Assembly: GCF_015062615.1 (NCBI RefSeq)
Contig: NZ_SUUH01000002.1
Location: 496,001 to 560,000, forward strand
Direction: 5' to 3'
DNA length: 64,000 bases
Origin: Denitrobacterium detoxificans
GTDB taxonomy: Bacteria; Actinomycetota; Coriobacteriia; Coriobacteriales; Eggerthellaceae
Shown: positions 50,156 through 59,035 of the stretch, one piece after another
Position numbering within the stretch: the first letter of the stretch is position 1
Layout of the letters: each line of letters opens with the position of its first letter
Program-made: the position numbers and the translations under genes
The notes under the pieces: generated by a model
The model's database searches: none
The model's input: only the letters and a program-made list of their open reading frames with translations
Told to the model about the DNA's origin: nothing

Positions 50156-52078
50156 CTAGAAAACGGCCGTGATGCTGGCGAGGGACATGGCGAATGCGGC
50201 GATGATGATGAGCGTGCAGCTTATCTCGCCAATAGGTTTGATGCGGCTTTCGCCGAACAGTGATTCCAGGTACCAGTTGCGCACCGTGGCTTCGGAGCGC
50301 TGGCTCATGGCGTTGACGTACACGCGATTCGCGTTGTCGGCGCTTACGCCGGCCAGGTACACGCTTGCCTTCTTGCCCTTGGGGGCCTTGCGATTCAAGC
50401 CAACGAACAGGAGCAACGTGACGACCACCGCAAGGATGCTCGTGATCCACAGGATGTCGTCGCTCAGGGCTGCAGTGGGGTTCGCGTACACGGTTGCAAT
50501 GTAGGGCAGCACGACGTAATTGCTGATTACCGGCAGGAAGAAGCAGCACAGCACGATGAGGGCGGCCATGAGGTACAGGGAAACCCATTCAGTCTTGGTA
50601 ACCGTGACCTCGACGCTTTCCTGCGCCGCGGCAATGCCCGAGAGCTTGCCGAGCCATTTCGCCCAGAACATGAACGTGGCGGCCGAGCCAAATGCCAGGA
50701 GCACGAGCAGCACGACCTGGTTCATCTCAACGAGCGAGACGAGCGTGGCCCACTTCGAGATGAGCATGCCGAACGGCGCGATGAACATGGTCATGATGCC
50801 CAGCATCATGAGGCGGGCCAGCTTCGGCATGCGCTCGAACAGCAGGTCCATGTCCTCGATGTTGCGGCTGCCAATGTGATGTTCGGCGGTGCCCACGCAC
50901 AGGAACAGCAGCGACTTGGCGATGGCGTGGAACAGGATGAGGAAGATGGCTGCCCAGATGGCCTCGGGCGTGCCCACGCCGGCGCAGGCAACGATCAGGC
51001 CCAGGTTGGCAATGGTGGAGTACGCCAGCACGCGCTTGGCGTTGCTCTGGCTTATGGCCATGAACGAGGCGAGCATGAACGTGATGCCGCCTACCAGGAT
51101 GACCATCATGGACGGAACCATGGAGACCACGAATACCGGGGCAAGCTTCACCAGCATGAATACGCCGGCCTTCACCATCGTGGAGCTGTGGAGCAGGGCG
51201 CTCGTGGGCGTAGGCGCAACCATGGCGCCCAGCAGCCAGGTGTGGAACGGCATCTGTGCCGCTTTGGTGAGGCCCGCGAAGGCAAGTGCGCTTGCGGGAA
51301 GCACGACCAGCGCGGGCGTATAGGCACCCAGCGCGATGAATTCGTAGAACGACAACGTCTTCAGCGCGATGGCGCAGAAGTACAGCGCTACGGAAAAGCC
51401 CAGGCCACCAGCGATGTTCATGATGATCTGGCGGAATGCGTTGCGAATGGCTTCGTCGGTGCGCGTGTAGCCAATGAGCAGGAACGAGCAAACCGTGGTG
51501 ATTTCCCAAGCGGTGAACAGCCACGACATGTTGTTCGAGAAAACGACGGCGTACATAGCCGACAGGAACAGGAACATGATGGCGAAGAACACCGGGCGAC
51601 GGTCCTTCTCGTCAGCATGTTCGCGTTGGAAATCTTCCATGTAGCCCAGAGCATATACGCAGATGCCCGTACCGATGATGCCGATGATGAATGCCATGGC
51701 CACCGAAAGGGAATCGAAGTACAAGCCGTAGGTAACGTGAATGCCATGGGCAAATGCAAATTCGAAGACGAGGGAAGCTACAAGTTGTACGCCCGCGAGG
51801 ATACCCGCCCACACGTTCTTGTATCGAATGGCAAAGGCAATAACGCATACTCCGATGAGAATGCTAGCCAGAGCGCAGATGTAGTCGATGATCTGCGAGC
51901 TGAATTCGATGTAAACGCCGGGTGTGGCAATATTGGTGGCGCAGAATACCAGCGTGGCCAATGCGATGATGGCCGCGGCACTGCATACGATTGCCGTTCG
52001 CACGCTATTGTTCTTGATGAAGAGCAATACTGCTGCAATCACCAGCGGGAACAGAATCAGGAAACCAATCATTTCCAC
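50156..52078 (-). CDS. echA: Ech hydrogenase ion-translocating subunit NuoL/EchA type
   Basis: 640 residues with some 15 to 16 membrane helices. Antiporter-family motifs include LFTAWEITTVCSFLLIGYTR, LPASALAFAGLTKAAQMPFH (the conserved lysine pump residue) and TSALLHSSTMVKAGVFMLVK. It carries out ion translocation. The start is uncertain: I chose GTG 52078, 8 bases after GAAGGGG; ATG 52072 is the alternative, and the longer frame to 52162 runs through the upstream terminator stem. First gene of the operon. Confidence 0.93.
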   Translation of the reverse strand: MEMIGFLILFPLVIAAVLLFIKNNSVRTAIVCSAAAIIALATLVFCATNIATPGVYIEFSSQIIDYICALASILIGVCVIAFAIRYKNVWAGILAGVQLVASLVFEFAFAHGIHVTYGLYFDSLSVAMAFIIGIIGTGICVYALGYMEDFQREHADEKDRRPVFFAIMFLFLSAMYAVVFSNNMSWLFTAWEITTVCSFLLIGYTRTDEAIRNAFRQIIMNIAGGLGFSVALYFCAIALKTLSFYEFIALGAYTPALVVLPASALAFAGLTKAAQMPFHTWLLGAMVAPTPTSALLHSSTMVKAGVFMLVKLAPVFVVSMVPSMMVILVGGITFMLASFMAISQSNAKRVLAYSTIANLGLIVACAGVGTPEAIWAAIFLILFHAIAKSLLFLCVGTAEHHIGSRNIEDMDLLFERMPKLARLMMLGIMTMFIAPFGMLISKWATLVSLVEMNQVVLLVLLAFGSAATFMFWAKWLGKLSGIAAAQESVEVTVTKTEWVSLYLMAALIVLCCFFLPVISNYVVLPYIATVYANPTAALSDDILWITSILAVVVTLLLFVGLNRKAPKGKKASVYLAGVSADNANRVYVNAMSQRSEATVRNWYLESLFGESRIKPIGEISCTLIIIAAFAMSLASITAVF

Positions 52079-52110
52079 GAGCTTCACCCCTTCTAACTTC
52101 TCGACTGCTA

Positions 52111-52136
52111 TAAAAAACGGTGCCTTGTAGCACCGT
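52111..52136 (-). terminator. Terminator/attenuator between tauE and echA
   Basis: Minus strand ACGGTGC (52136-52130), loop TACAAG, GCACCGT (52123-52117), then six Ts. It ends only 32 bases before the echA start codon and 165 bases after the tauE stop. The 222-base gap also has GGCT-GAAC-AGCC and CACT/AGTG hairpins that share bases, so a leader with attenuation is possible. Confidence 0.8.
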
Positions 52137-52301
52137 AGACAGAGTATCAAAAGCTGCTCCACTCTTCGCTAGTGGGGCTGTTCAGCCACATAATTTCTCG
52201 GTAGGCGGGAAAAGCGGTCCCCTCCGTTGCGCGTGGACGGCGCGAAAATGAGGGTGGACGGCTCAGCTTTCCGAATTGTCCATAATCTGCACACGTTCGC
52301 G

Positions 52302-53093
52302 TTAAAAGATGCCCAAAAGCTGAAGCACCAAGCGCACGAAGAAAATTGCGATCACGACGAGGACGATGGGGCGAACGATGCCTACCCCCTTGTTCGAGAA
52401 GTACGTGGCGCCAAGGTAGTTGCCCGCGATGTTGAAGAGGCCGGCGAGTAAGCCCAGGCCGATGAGCACTTCCCCATTCACCAGGAATACGGCAAGCGAT
52501 GTGACGTTGGTGGTGAGGTTGATGCTCTTGGTAACGCCCGCAGTCTTGAAGACGTCGAGTCGCGCCACACCCATGAGCAGCAGCATGAGGAACGTTCCCG
52601 TGCCGGGGCCGTAGAAGCCATCGTAGATGCCGATGGTGAATGCGATAAGCATGCAGAGCGCTACGGTCTTGCCGAACGGAAACGCGGGCGTCTTCGGAGA
52701 GATGTCTTTCTTGAAGAGCACATATCCGCCTACGACGGGTAGGGCCACGAGCATGACTATGATGAGGAGGCGGTCGCTTGCCAGGAGGGCAAGATTCGAC
52801 CCCAGGAAAGAACCGCAGATGGCAAGTGCTACGGAAGGAATGCAGAGCTTCCAATCCATGTAGCCACGCCGTGCGTACTTGATCGTGGCGATGGTCGTTC
52901 CCATGGTCGACGACATCTTGTTCGTGGCGATAGCCGCGTGGGAAGGAAGGCCGCACAGGATGTATGCGGGAAGCGAAACCAGGCCTCCCCCGCCGCCTAC
53001 GGCATCTACGAAGCCCGCGGCAAACAGCAGCGGTGCGATTATCAAGAGTGACCAAGCGGGCAGGCCGCCAAGAAAGAACTGTGCGAGATCCAC
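52302..53093 (-). CDS. TauE/SafE-family membrane permease
   Basis: A 263-residue membrane protein with about eight helices and the family start FAAGFVDAVGGGGGLVSLPA. It also has the repeat-internal GIYDGFYGPGTGTFL motif. TauE/SafE proteins export sulfonates, sulfoacetate or other sulfur-containing anions, but the substrate here is not shown. The frame is open to 53189; I chose GTG 53093 behind GAGGG because it gives family length. The ATG at 53126 lacks a ribosome site. It is 223 bases upstream of echA on the same strand. Confidence 0.88.
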   Translation of the reverse strand: MDLAQFFLGGLPAWSLLIIAPLLFAAGFVDAVGGGGGLVSLPAYILCGLPSHAAIATNKMSSTMGTTIATIKYARRGYMDWKLCIPSVALAICGSFLGSNLALLASDRLLIIVMLVALPVVGGYVLFKKDISPKTPAFPFGKTVALCMLIAFTIGIYDGFYGPGTGTFLMLLLMGVARLDVFKTAGVTKSINLTTNVTSLAVFLVNGEVLIGLGLLAGLFNIAGNYLGATYFSNKGVGIVRPIVLVVIAIFFVRLVLQLLGIF

Positions 53094-53231
53094 GATACCC
53101 TCAATGCGCAAAACAACAGACCGCATGCAACGGTATCGCAGGGCATAACGCGCGCAACTCCCCTCTCTCATTCCCCCAACAATCAACAAGAACCCTCAAG
53201 GGCACGATTTGAGCACATGTGCGCGACTAAG

Positions 53232-53261
53232 TGAAAAGGGACGCCGAGGAGTATCGGCGTC
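53232..53261 (-). terminator. Terminator of the FAD-dependent reductase gene
   Basis: Minus strand GGGACGCCGA (53261-53252) pairs with TCGGCGTCCC (53245-53236), a perfect 10-bp stem with a 6-base loop, followed by TTTTC. It lies 34 bases past the stop. Confidence 0.93.
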
Positions 53262-53294
53262 CCAGGGAGGGATATGTCATTTGTCGCGAAGGTG

Positions 53295-54950
53295 CTACGC
53301 GCTAATAATCTCGCGTGCGGCGATGCGTCCGAAGACCATACATTCGGTGATATTGCCGCTGCCCTGGTATTTGGCGGCCCATACCGAACCGAATTCGCCC
53401 GAGGAGTACAAATGGGGAATCGGGTTTCCATCAACGTCGAGAATGCGGGATTTCTCATCACGACGCGGACCGCCATCGGTGTTGAGGATTTCGGGAACGC
53501 ACTCGATGGCGTAGAACGGAGCGGTGGCAACGGGCGTGAGCTGGGAGGAAGGGCGATGGAACTGAGTGTCTTCCCCCTTTTCGCAATCGGAATTCCACTT
53601 CTCGACCGTCTTAACGAGCTCGTCGACGGGAACATCCATTTGCTGAGCCAACTCCTCGATCGTGTTGGCCGTGAGGGCATAGCCATCTTCGACGGGGTTG
53701 ATATTCGGTTCGATTTCGCGCTTCTCGGTTTGGTTTTGCAGCGTATTGGTGAGCACGTCCTTACCAAGGTAAGCACCGTATTTCTGGCCTTCGGCATCGA
53801 ATACGAACCAGGTCTTGGGTGGGATCGGCAGGCAACGCCAGTCGCCACCGAAGTTCTGATGGCCGTGACGGCATCCGTAGTGGAGGTCCAGCGATCCTTC
53901 CTCGCCCTTCGTGTACATCGTCGTGCCCTCCCATTCCTGGTAGAAACGACGACCATTGATGCCCACGACGATGCCCTGAGCCTTCTTGAGGGTGCGGTAC
54001 TGCAGGAACTGCGTGCCATCGCGACTCACGCCATTGGTCCAGGCGCCGGCAAAGCTGTTCATGTGCCACATGCTAGCGCCGAGCTTTGAGCAGATGCGGT
54101 GCCCATCGCCCGTGTTAAGCGAAGCGCCTGCCGCGTGCATCCTCTCGAAAGATAGATAATCCTGCAGCATTTCCTGATCGTTCTCAAAGCCACCGCACGT
54201 CATGACAACGCCCTTGCGCGCCTTCACGTAGACGGTCTTGCCCGACTTCTCGTACGTGCCGCCAATGACCTCTTTCGTTTCGGGATCCTGCACCAAGGCG
54301 GTAAGAGGTGCGTTCGTAAGGCGCGTTACGCGATCGGAGTACTGGTCGAGCACGTTGCTCAGGAAGATGGTAATGTGATTGACGCCGTCCTCGTTATCCT
54401 TTTTGAACTGGCACTTTGAAAAGCTTTCGGACCCCTCGAGCTCAAAGTACTCGGCAGCCCCACCTGTCATCGGGGTGATTTTGACGTCGTCTTCCTTCAT
54501 GCCAAGAGACGTGAGCCAGCCCCAGTTTTCCGCAGCGCCCTTTGCATACGTCTCGTAGACGATTGAGGGCGTAGCCGAGAAGTCGCCGAGAAGGGCCTTC
54601 ATATACTTGGTGAAGGATTCGACGTCCTCGGTAATGTGAAATGAACCGCTGCATACGGGGGAATTGCCTGCGCCGCGTTCCGACGCGCCCTTTTCGAGAA
54701 GTAGCGTCGTAAGACCATTGCCCTCAGTCGCAATCGTGGCCGCGGTGGCCAAGCCCGCCGCGCCAGCGCCAACGACAAGCACATCGTATTCTTCGTCCCA
54801 GGTGATATCGTTGATGTTTGTGGCCTGGTCGTTATTCTTGCTCTTTGAAGGGGCGCAGCCCGTAAAGCCCATCGCAGCGGCACCAAGTGCTATGGCGCTG
54901 CTCGTTTTCAGGAACGAACGGCGCGAATAGACGTCTTTAATTGTCTTCAC
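53295..54950 (-). CDS. Tat-exported FAD-dependent reductase (fumarate/urocanate reductase-like lipoprotein)
   Basis: 551 residues. A twin-arginine signal SRRSFLKTSSAIALGAAAMG ends in FTGC, a lipobox, so the protein is probably Tat-translocated and lipid-anchored outside. The FAD-binding fold starts VLVVGAGAAGLATAATIATE (about 57-76) and continues with a cap domain. The ending SSGEFGSVWAAKYQGSGNIT is the family pattern of flavocytochrome-c-like reductases. No haem or CxxCH is in this protein, so electrons must come from a partner. Such reductases are greatly expanded in Eggerthellaceae and act on varied substrates; this one is not recognised. The start is GTG 54950 behind AAGGAG. Divergent from a LuxR regulator. 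Confidence 0.9.
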   Translation of the reverse strand: MKTIKDVYSRRSFLKTSSAIALGAAAMGFTGCAPSKSKNNDQATNINDITWDEEYDVLVVGAGAAGLATAATIATEGNGLTTLLLEKGASERGAGNSPVCSGSFHITEDVESFTKYMKALLGDFSATPSIVYETYAKGAAENWGWLTSLGMKEDDVKITPMTGGAAEYFELEGSESFSKCQFKKDNEDGVNHITIFLSNVLDQYSDRVTRLTNAPLTALVQDPETKEVIGGTYEKSGKTVYVKARKGVVMTCGGFENDQEMLQDYLSFERMHAAGASLNTGDGHRICSKLGASMWHMNSFAGAWTNGVSRDGTQFLQYRTLKKAQGIVVGINGRRFYQEWEGTTMYTKGEEGSLDLHYGCRHGHQNFGGDWRCLPIPPKTWFVFDAEGQKYGAYLGKDVLTNTLQNQTEKREIEPNINPVEDGYALTANTIEELAQQMDVPVDELVKTVEKWNSDCEKGEDTQFHRPSSQLTPVATAPFYAIECVPEILNTDGGPRRDEKSRILDVDGNPIPHLYSSGEFGSVWAAKYQGSGNITECMVFGRIAAREIISA

Positions 54951-55159
54951 TGTTATCTCCTTGCTTGAACCATCCGCATCATGCGGTCTGACGTATGCAG
55001 CATTGGGCCAAAGGCAAGCAAGCGTATACGCCCTAAACGACGTAATCCACCCCGCTTTTCCATCGCCCGTTTAGGGTGCATTTGCAAAAGACCAGTTGAG
55101 AAGCTTTTAAATTCGGAGGGGAGTTGGGTATAGTTCTAAGGGGATGAGGGAGGAATTAC
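54951..55159. promoter_or_regulatory. Divergent control region of FAD reductase and LuxR gene
   Basis: A perfect 9-bp inverted pair CCCTAAACG (55031-55039) and CGTTTAGGG (55068-55076), 37 bp centre to centre, sits in mid-region and is the best candidate operator for the LuxR protein. Nearer to the reductase is CCGCAT-C-ATGCGG (54974-54986). The minus strand has a TATACG next to the CGTTTAGGG copy without a good -35, as expected for an activator-dependent promoter. Binding is inferred. Confidence 0.55.
55106..55134 (+). promoter_or_regulatory. Putative promoter of the LuxR gene
   Basis: TTTAAA (55106-55111), 17-base spacer, TATAGT (55129-55134), 25 bases before the GTG. Confidence 0.5.
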
Positions 55160-56569
55160 GTGATTGAAAGCCAGAATGCCAAAACCATTACCCGAACGTA
55201 CGTGCCGCTTTCGGTGGGGTTTGCGGCATGGTATATCTGTTCGAACTGGATGGGGTCATTTTCTTATGACGTAGACGCTTGGTGGTTCAGCAAATCACTT
55301 TGCTTTTTCGTGGGCATTCCTGGGGCCCTCATACTTTGCGTTGCGACTAAAAGGGCTCCGAAATCACTCTTGTTTGGAATCGATACAGTAGCCGCTTCCA
55401 TTCAGGTCACAACGATTGTCTGCTGCAGCATCGTCGACATGAGGCACGTACCTCTTGCCGGCGCCATTACGTCCGCTTTTGCCCTTGCGACTTCTTGGCT
55501 CATGGCACAATGGAGCATTCGATATGCGCGAACGTCTTCAGCCGATGCGGCTGGTGCGTTCGTCGTTTCTCTTGTTGGAATTTCAGCTGTCAAGCTTGTC
55601 GTTTCCCTCATTGGATTCGAATGCTATAGCATCATAGCGGCAGCAGCTCCCCTCCTGTCCGTAACCTTACTGCATGCTGAAATAGAGCATGCTCCCGCCG
55701 AAAAGGCGCAATACGTATACGGAGCGGATGAGATAGCTTCGCTATGGCCCATGGCCGTATCGGCGGCCATCTTCTTTCTTGTCTGGTCGTGGCTCAATGC
55801 GTCCTTGAAGCTATCCACGGGTCATTACTCGTTTGGGGCGAGCGCGGATAGCGAGCTAACGGTGCTTTCCTATCTCCTGCTCATTGCAGTATCTACGTTC
55901 CTCTATTGGTGGATGGTCGCACGCTCGCGACGACTCGACGTTTCACTCGTCTGGCGACTGGCATTCGTCTTCATAGGGATTGGCCTTGCCCTCTCTGTAT
56001 CCATTGGCATCATAAAGCCATTACAAGTTGTCACGGGTCCGACGGCCGTAATTGGCGAGTTGCTGCTGTGGCTGACCCTCGTCGATATCGCCCGCCAGAG
56101 TACATACCAAGCGTCCGCCATCGTTCTTCTCGGAATGCTTCTCTACGTTTTTCCCGACGCTATTGCCCGCGTGCTCATCGGAGCCTTCTCCGCGAGCGTA
56201 AACGAGCAGGTCGTTGCAAGCTATTCTTTACTCGCCATCATCCTCGTTGTGGCGTTCCTACTTCCTCAGCGCTCCCCCGACGCCGATCGCCTGCTTTCCG
56301 GGACAATGAACGAGCACCCAACGAAAGACGTTGACAACAGGATCAACGAAACATGCCATGCCATTGCCAAACAATACGGCCTTTCAAGTCGCGAAGAAGA
56401 CGTCTTGAATTTGCTTTGTCGAGGCCGCTCCAAGCCGTATATCGCAGAAACATTGTTTATCTCGGAAAACACGGTGCGATCGCATGTAAAGCGAATCTAC
56501 CTGAAGCTCGACGTGCATTCTAAGCAAGAACTCATCGATATCGTCGCGGACGAAAAGAGGGATGTATAG
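55160..56569 (+). CDS. Membrane-bound LuxR-family transcriptional regulator
   Basis: 469 residues. The first 380 have about twelve hydrophobic segments, and the last 65 form a LuxR/NarL helix-turn-helix (LSSREEDVLNLLCRGRSKPY, then IAETLFISENTVRSHVKRIY). No receiver or known ligand domain is present, so the membrane part is the likely sensor. Such proteins are commonly encoded beside exported reductases in Eggerthellaceae, and this one is divergent from one. The GTG start follows GAGGGAGGA. It probably activates the neighbouring gene. Confidence 0.93.
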   Translation: MIESQNAKTITRTYVPLSVGFAAWYICSNWMGSFSYDVDAWWFSKSLCFFVGIPGALILCVATKRAPKSLLFGIDTVAASIQVTTIVCCSIVDMRHVPLAGAITSAFALATSWLMAQWSIRYARTSSADAAGAFVVSLVGISAVKLVVSLIGFECYSIIAAAAPLLSVTLLHAEIEHAPAEKAQYVYGADEIASLWPMAVSAAIFFLVWSWLNASLKLSTGHYSFGASADSELTVLSYLLLIAVSTFLYWWMVARSRRLDVSLVWRLAFVFIGIGLALSVSIGIIKPLQVVTGPTAVIGELLLWLTLVDIARQSTYQASAIVLLGMLLYVFPDAIARVLIGAFSASVNEQVVASYSLLAIILVVAFLLPQRSPDADRLLSGTMNEHPTKDVDNRINETCHAIAKQYGLSSREEDVLNLLCRGRSKPYIAETLFISENTVRSHVKRIYLKLDVHSKQELIDIVADEKRDV

Positions 56570-56792
56570 CAACCTACCTGCAGCGTTGTTCCATTTGAAT
56601 ACTTATGGAGAAATGACGAGTAGATAATTCACTCTTGAAACAATATAACCCCCTATTCGTTTGAATGAAAACGTTTCTCCACGTCAAGCGCGTACACGAA
56701 ATGCTCGAAGTGTCGAAATTGCGAATATCAGTCTCGCTTCACAACTGCTCTTCACAATACGGACCTTGAAAAATGTTACTGCTGAGGTGCGT

Positions 56793-58955
56793 ATGGATTT
56801 GCAAACGTTCGTCGTGGGGTTCGGCGCGTTCACAATTTTTGTCTTTCTCTTTTGTGGCATAGATGACGCCATTTGGGACATCGTTTCCTTCTGCTCGCGC
56901 ATCTACCGCAGGAAGTCGAATAATGCCCGAATCAATTTCGAGCAAATGCGCTCCACCCCGCCCAAAATGCTCGCCGTGTGCATTGCCGCCTGGCACGAGT
57001 CGAACGTAATCGAAGACGTCATCGATACCTTCGTCACCAACACCGACTACCCCAAGTCGATGTATCACCTATTCGTGGGCGTCTACCCGAACGACCCCGA
57101 AACGATTGCCGCCGTAAAATCGGCTTCCAAGCGCTTTCCCAACGTGCATGCCATTGTGAACTGCATCGATGGCCCCACAACGAAAGCCCAGAACATCAAT
57201 CACGTCATTCGCCAAATCAAACTCTACGAGGAGCAGAATCACATTCGGTTCGCCTCGCTGACCGTTCACGACTCCGAAGACGTTATCCATTCCTACGAAC
57301 TTCTGGCTACGAATTACCTCATCGACAAGCACGAAGCGCTGCAGTTCCCCGTGTTCCCCATCATGGAGATGCCCACGTTCAAGAACTTCTTCAGGCAACT
57401 CACCACGGGAACGTACGCCGATGAGTTCGCGGAGCACCATTTCACGACGCTTGTTGCGCGCAGGAACCTAGGTGCGTTCGTGCCCTGCGCCGGCACCGGA
57501 TTTGCGCTCTCGAGGGGCCTGATTGATAGGTTCAACGGTGAGGATGTCTTGCCGAGCGACAGCCTTACGGAGGACTACCTCCTTTCGCTTCAGCTGTACA
57601 AGAAGGGCATTTCCCTGCATTACGTTCTCGAACGCCTGCCCCGTGTTCTGCCAAACGGCAAGATCAAGGACGATTTCATCACTACGCGCGCCCTGTTCCC
57701 CGCAACGTTTCATGCCGCAGTGCGCCAGAAGACGCGCTGGGCGTATGGCATCACCATGCAATCCATCAGCCTTCGGGACGTCTTCTTCTCGAAGGGCGTG
57801 AGCTTTGCAGGGCGTTATTCCTTCTACAAGGACGTCAAGTCGAAGTACATCAACCTCATGCCCATCATCGGCTATGCGGCCTCGCTCTACTGCATTGTCT
57901 CGTTTCCGTTTGGCCTACCGAAGATGTTCCCCGAGGATTCCCCCTTCTTCTTCCTGGCCGTACTGGTATTCCTTATGATGTTCGTACGTCAGATCACCAG
58001 GGCACATTCGCTCTATCGCGTATATGGCCTGAAGAGCGCTTTCTTTGGCTGCTTCCTTCCTCCGCTGCTTCCCATTCGCCTCATCTACGGCAACATCATC
58101 AACTTCGTCGCAACCAAGGGCGCCATTAGCATGCGTTTTCGCGTGGGCAAGAATCGCCCTCAAAAGGAAAAGGCGAAGAAGAGTCCGCGCCGCAAGGTTA
58201 AGTGGGCCAAGACCGACCATGAGTTCCTTACGAGCGAGCAGCTGCAGCGCTATCGCCGCAAGATCGGCGACACCCTCATCGTTCAGGGATGCTTGACGGC
58301 AGAGGAGTTCAGGGATGCGCTGGAGGAAATGGACCATGAGTCTGGCGAGCACATCGGCGCATTTCTTATTCGCAAGGGACTCATCACCGAGGTGCAGATG
58401 GTGCAGGCCCTAAGCCACGTTCAGCACGTGCTCTTCCTGCCCGATGGCGTCGTGAACAAGCTTGGCTACCGCGAGGCCCTGGAACAGTTCGACCGGGAAC
58501 GCCTGCGAAAGGCGAAGATCCTGCCTCTTGCGGTGGAAGGCGATACCGTCTACGTTGCCGTGTGTGACGAAACGAGCGATGCGGCCATTCGCGTATTCTC
58601 GGAAGAGAATGGAGTGAACGTGAAGCGCATGTACTCAATGGAATCGCAGATCATAAGCGCGCTTTCCGACGAGCGGAACCTCGATCGCACGCTCGACTCC
58701 ATTGGTCTTTACCGTGCTGGCGTCCTTTCCTACGAGCAGGCCGTGCTCGTAGGCGTCTATTCCGTGTTCCTGAAGAAGCCCGAACGTGAGATCCAAAAGT
58801 ACATGGGCTTACCTACTGACGCAGGCACGAATAACGTCCATTGCTACGGGCTGCGTCGCGCGCATCACGCTCAGGCGCCTGAGCGTGATGAGACGCGTAC
58901 GGCTAGCATATTACCTGCTCGAACAGGGAGTGCATACGCGCAAGACTGCGTTTAG
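56793..58955 (+). CDS. NfrB-like glycosyltransferase with MshEN (c-di-GMP-binding type) tail
   Basis: 720 residues from ATG 56793 (GAGG at 56784). A membrane helix comes first. A family 2 glycosyltransferase domain follows (about 60-345: CIAAWHESNVIEDVIDTFVT, TVHDSEDVIHSYEL with the catalytic DxD-like DSED, the acceptor TEDYLLSLQL, and RQKTRWAYG, the QxxRW-type motif). Several membrane helices (about 355-450) come next. The C-terminal part (about 495-690) has two tandem motifs of MshEN type: KIGDTLIVQGCLTAEEFRDA and HIGAFLIRKGLITEVQMVQA. This matches NfrB of E. coli, a c-di-GMP-controlled glycan exporter component. The last 45 residues are atypical; see the palindrome entry. Confidence 0.9.
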   Translation: MDLQTFVVGFGAFTIFVFLFCGIDDAIWDIVSFCSRIYRRKSNNARINFEQMRSTPPKMLAVCIAAWHESNVIEDVIDTFVTNTDYPKSMYHLFVGVYPNDPETIAAVKSASKRFPNVHAIVNCIDGPTTKAQNINHVIRQIKLYEEQNHIRFASLTVHDSEDVIHSYELLATNYLIDKHEALQFPVFPIMEMPTFKNFFRQLTTGTYADEFAEHHFTTLVARRNLGAFVPCAGTGFALSRGLIDRFNGEDVLPSDSLTEDYLLSLQLYKKGISLHYVLERLPRVLPNGKIKDDFITTRALFPATFHAAVRQKTRWAYGITMQSISLRDVFFSKGVSFAGRYSFYKDVKSKYINLMPIIGYAASLYCIVSFPFGLPKMFPEDSPFFFLAVLVFLMMFVRQITRAHSLYRVYGLKSAFFGCFLPPLLPIRLIYGNIINFVATKGAISMRFRVGKNRPQKEKAKKSPRRKVKWAKTDHEFLTSEQLQRYRRKIGDTLIVQGCLTAEEFRDALEEMDHESGEHIGAFLIRKGLITEVQMVQALSHVQHVLFLPDGVVNKLGYREALEQFDRERLRKAKILPLAVEGDTVYVAVCDETSDAAIRVFSEENGVNVKRMYSMESQIISALSDERNLDRTLDSIGLYRAGVLSYEQAVLVGVYSVFLKKPEREIQKYMGLPTDAGTNNVHCYGLRRAHHAQAPERDETRTASILPARTGSAYAQDCV
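58863..58890. repeat. 28-bp perfect palindrome inside the glycosyltransferase 3' end
   Basis: CATCACGCTCAGGC (58863-58876) is followed immediately by its exact reverse complement GCCTGAGCGTGATG (58877-58890), no spacer. It falls in the final 90 bases of the reading frame, where the protein loses resemblance to the family. A DNA-binding site, a transcript 3' hairpin or a palindromic insertion are all possible. Confidence 0.85.
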
Positions 58956-59035
58956 TTACCATTTGGAACCAAACGGAATTCCTTTGGGTTCGCTGCCGTA
59001 TCATTTCCAGCCAGGGAAACGCAAGGGGGGAAATC

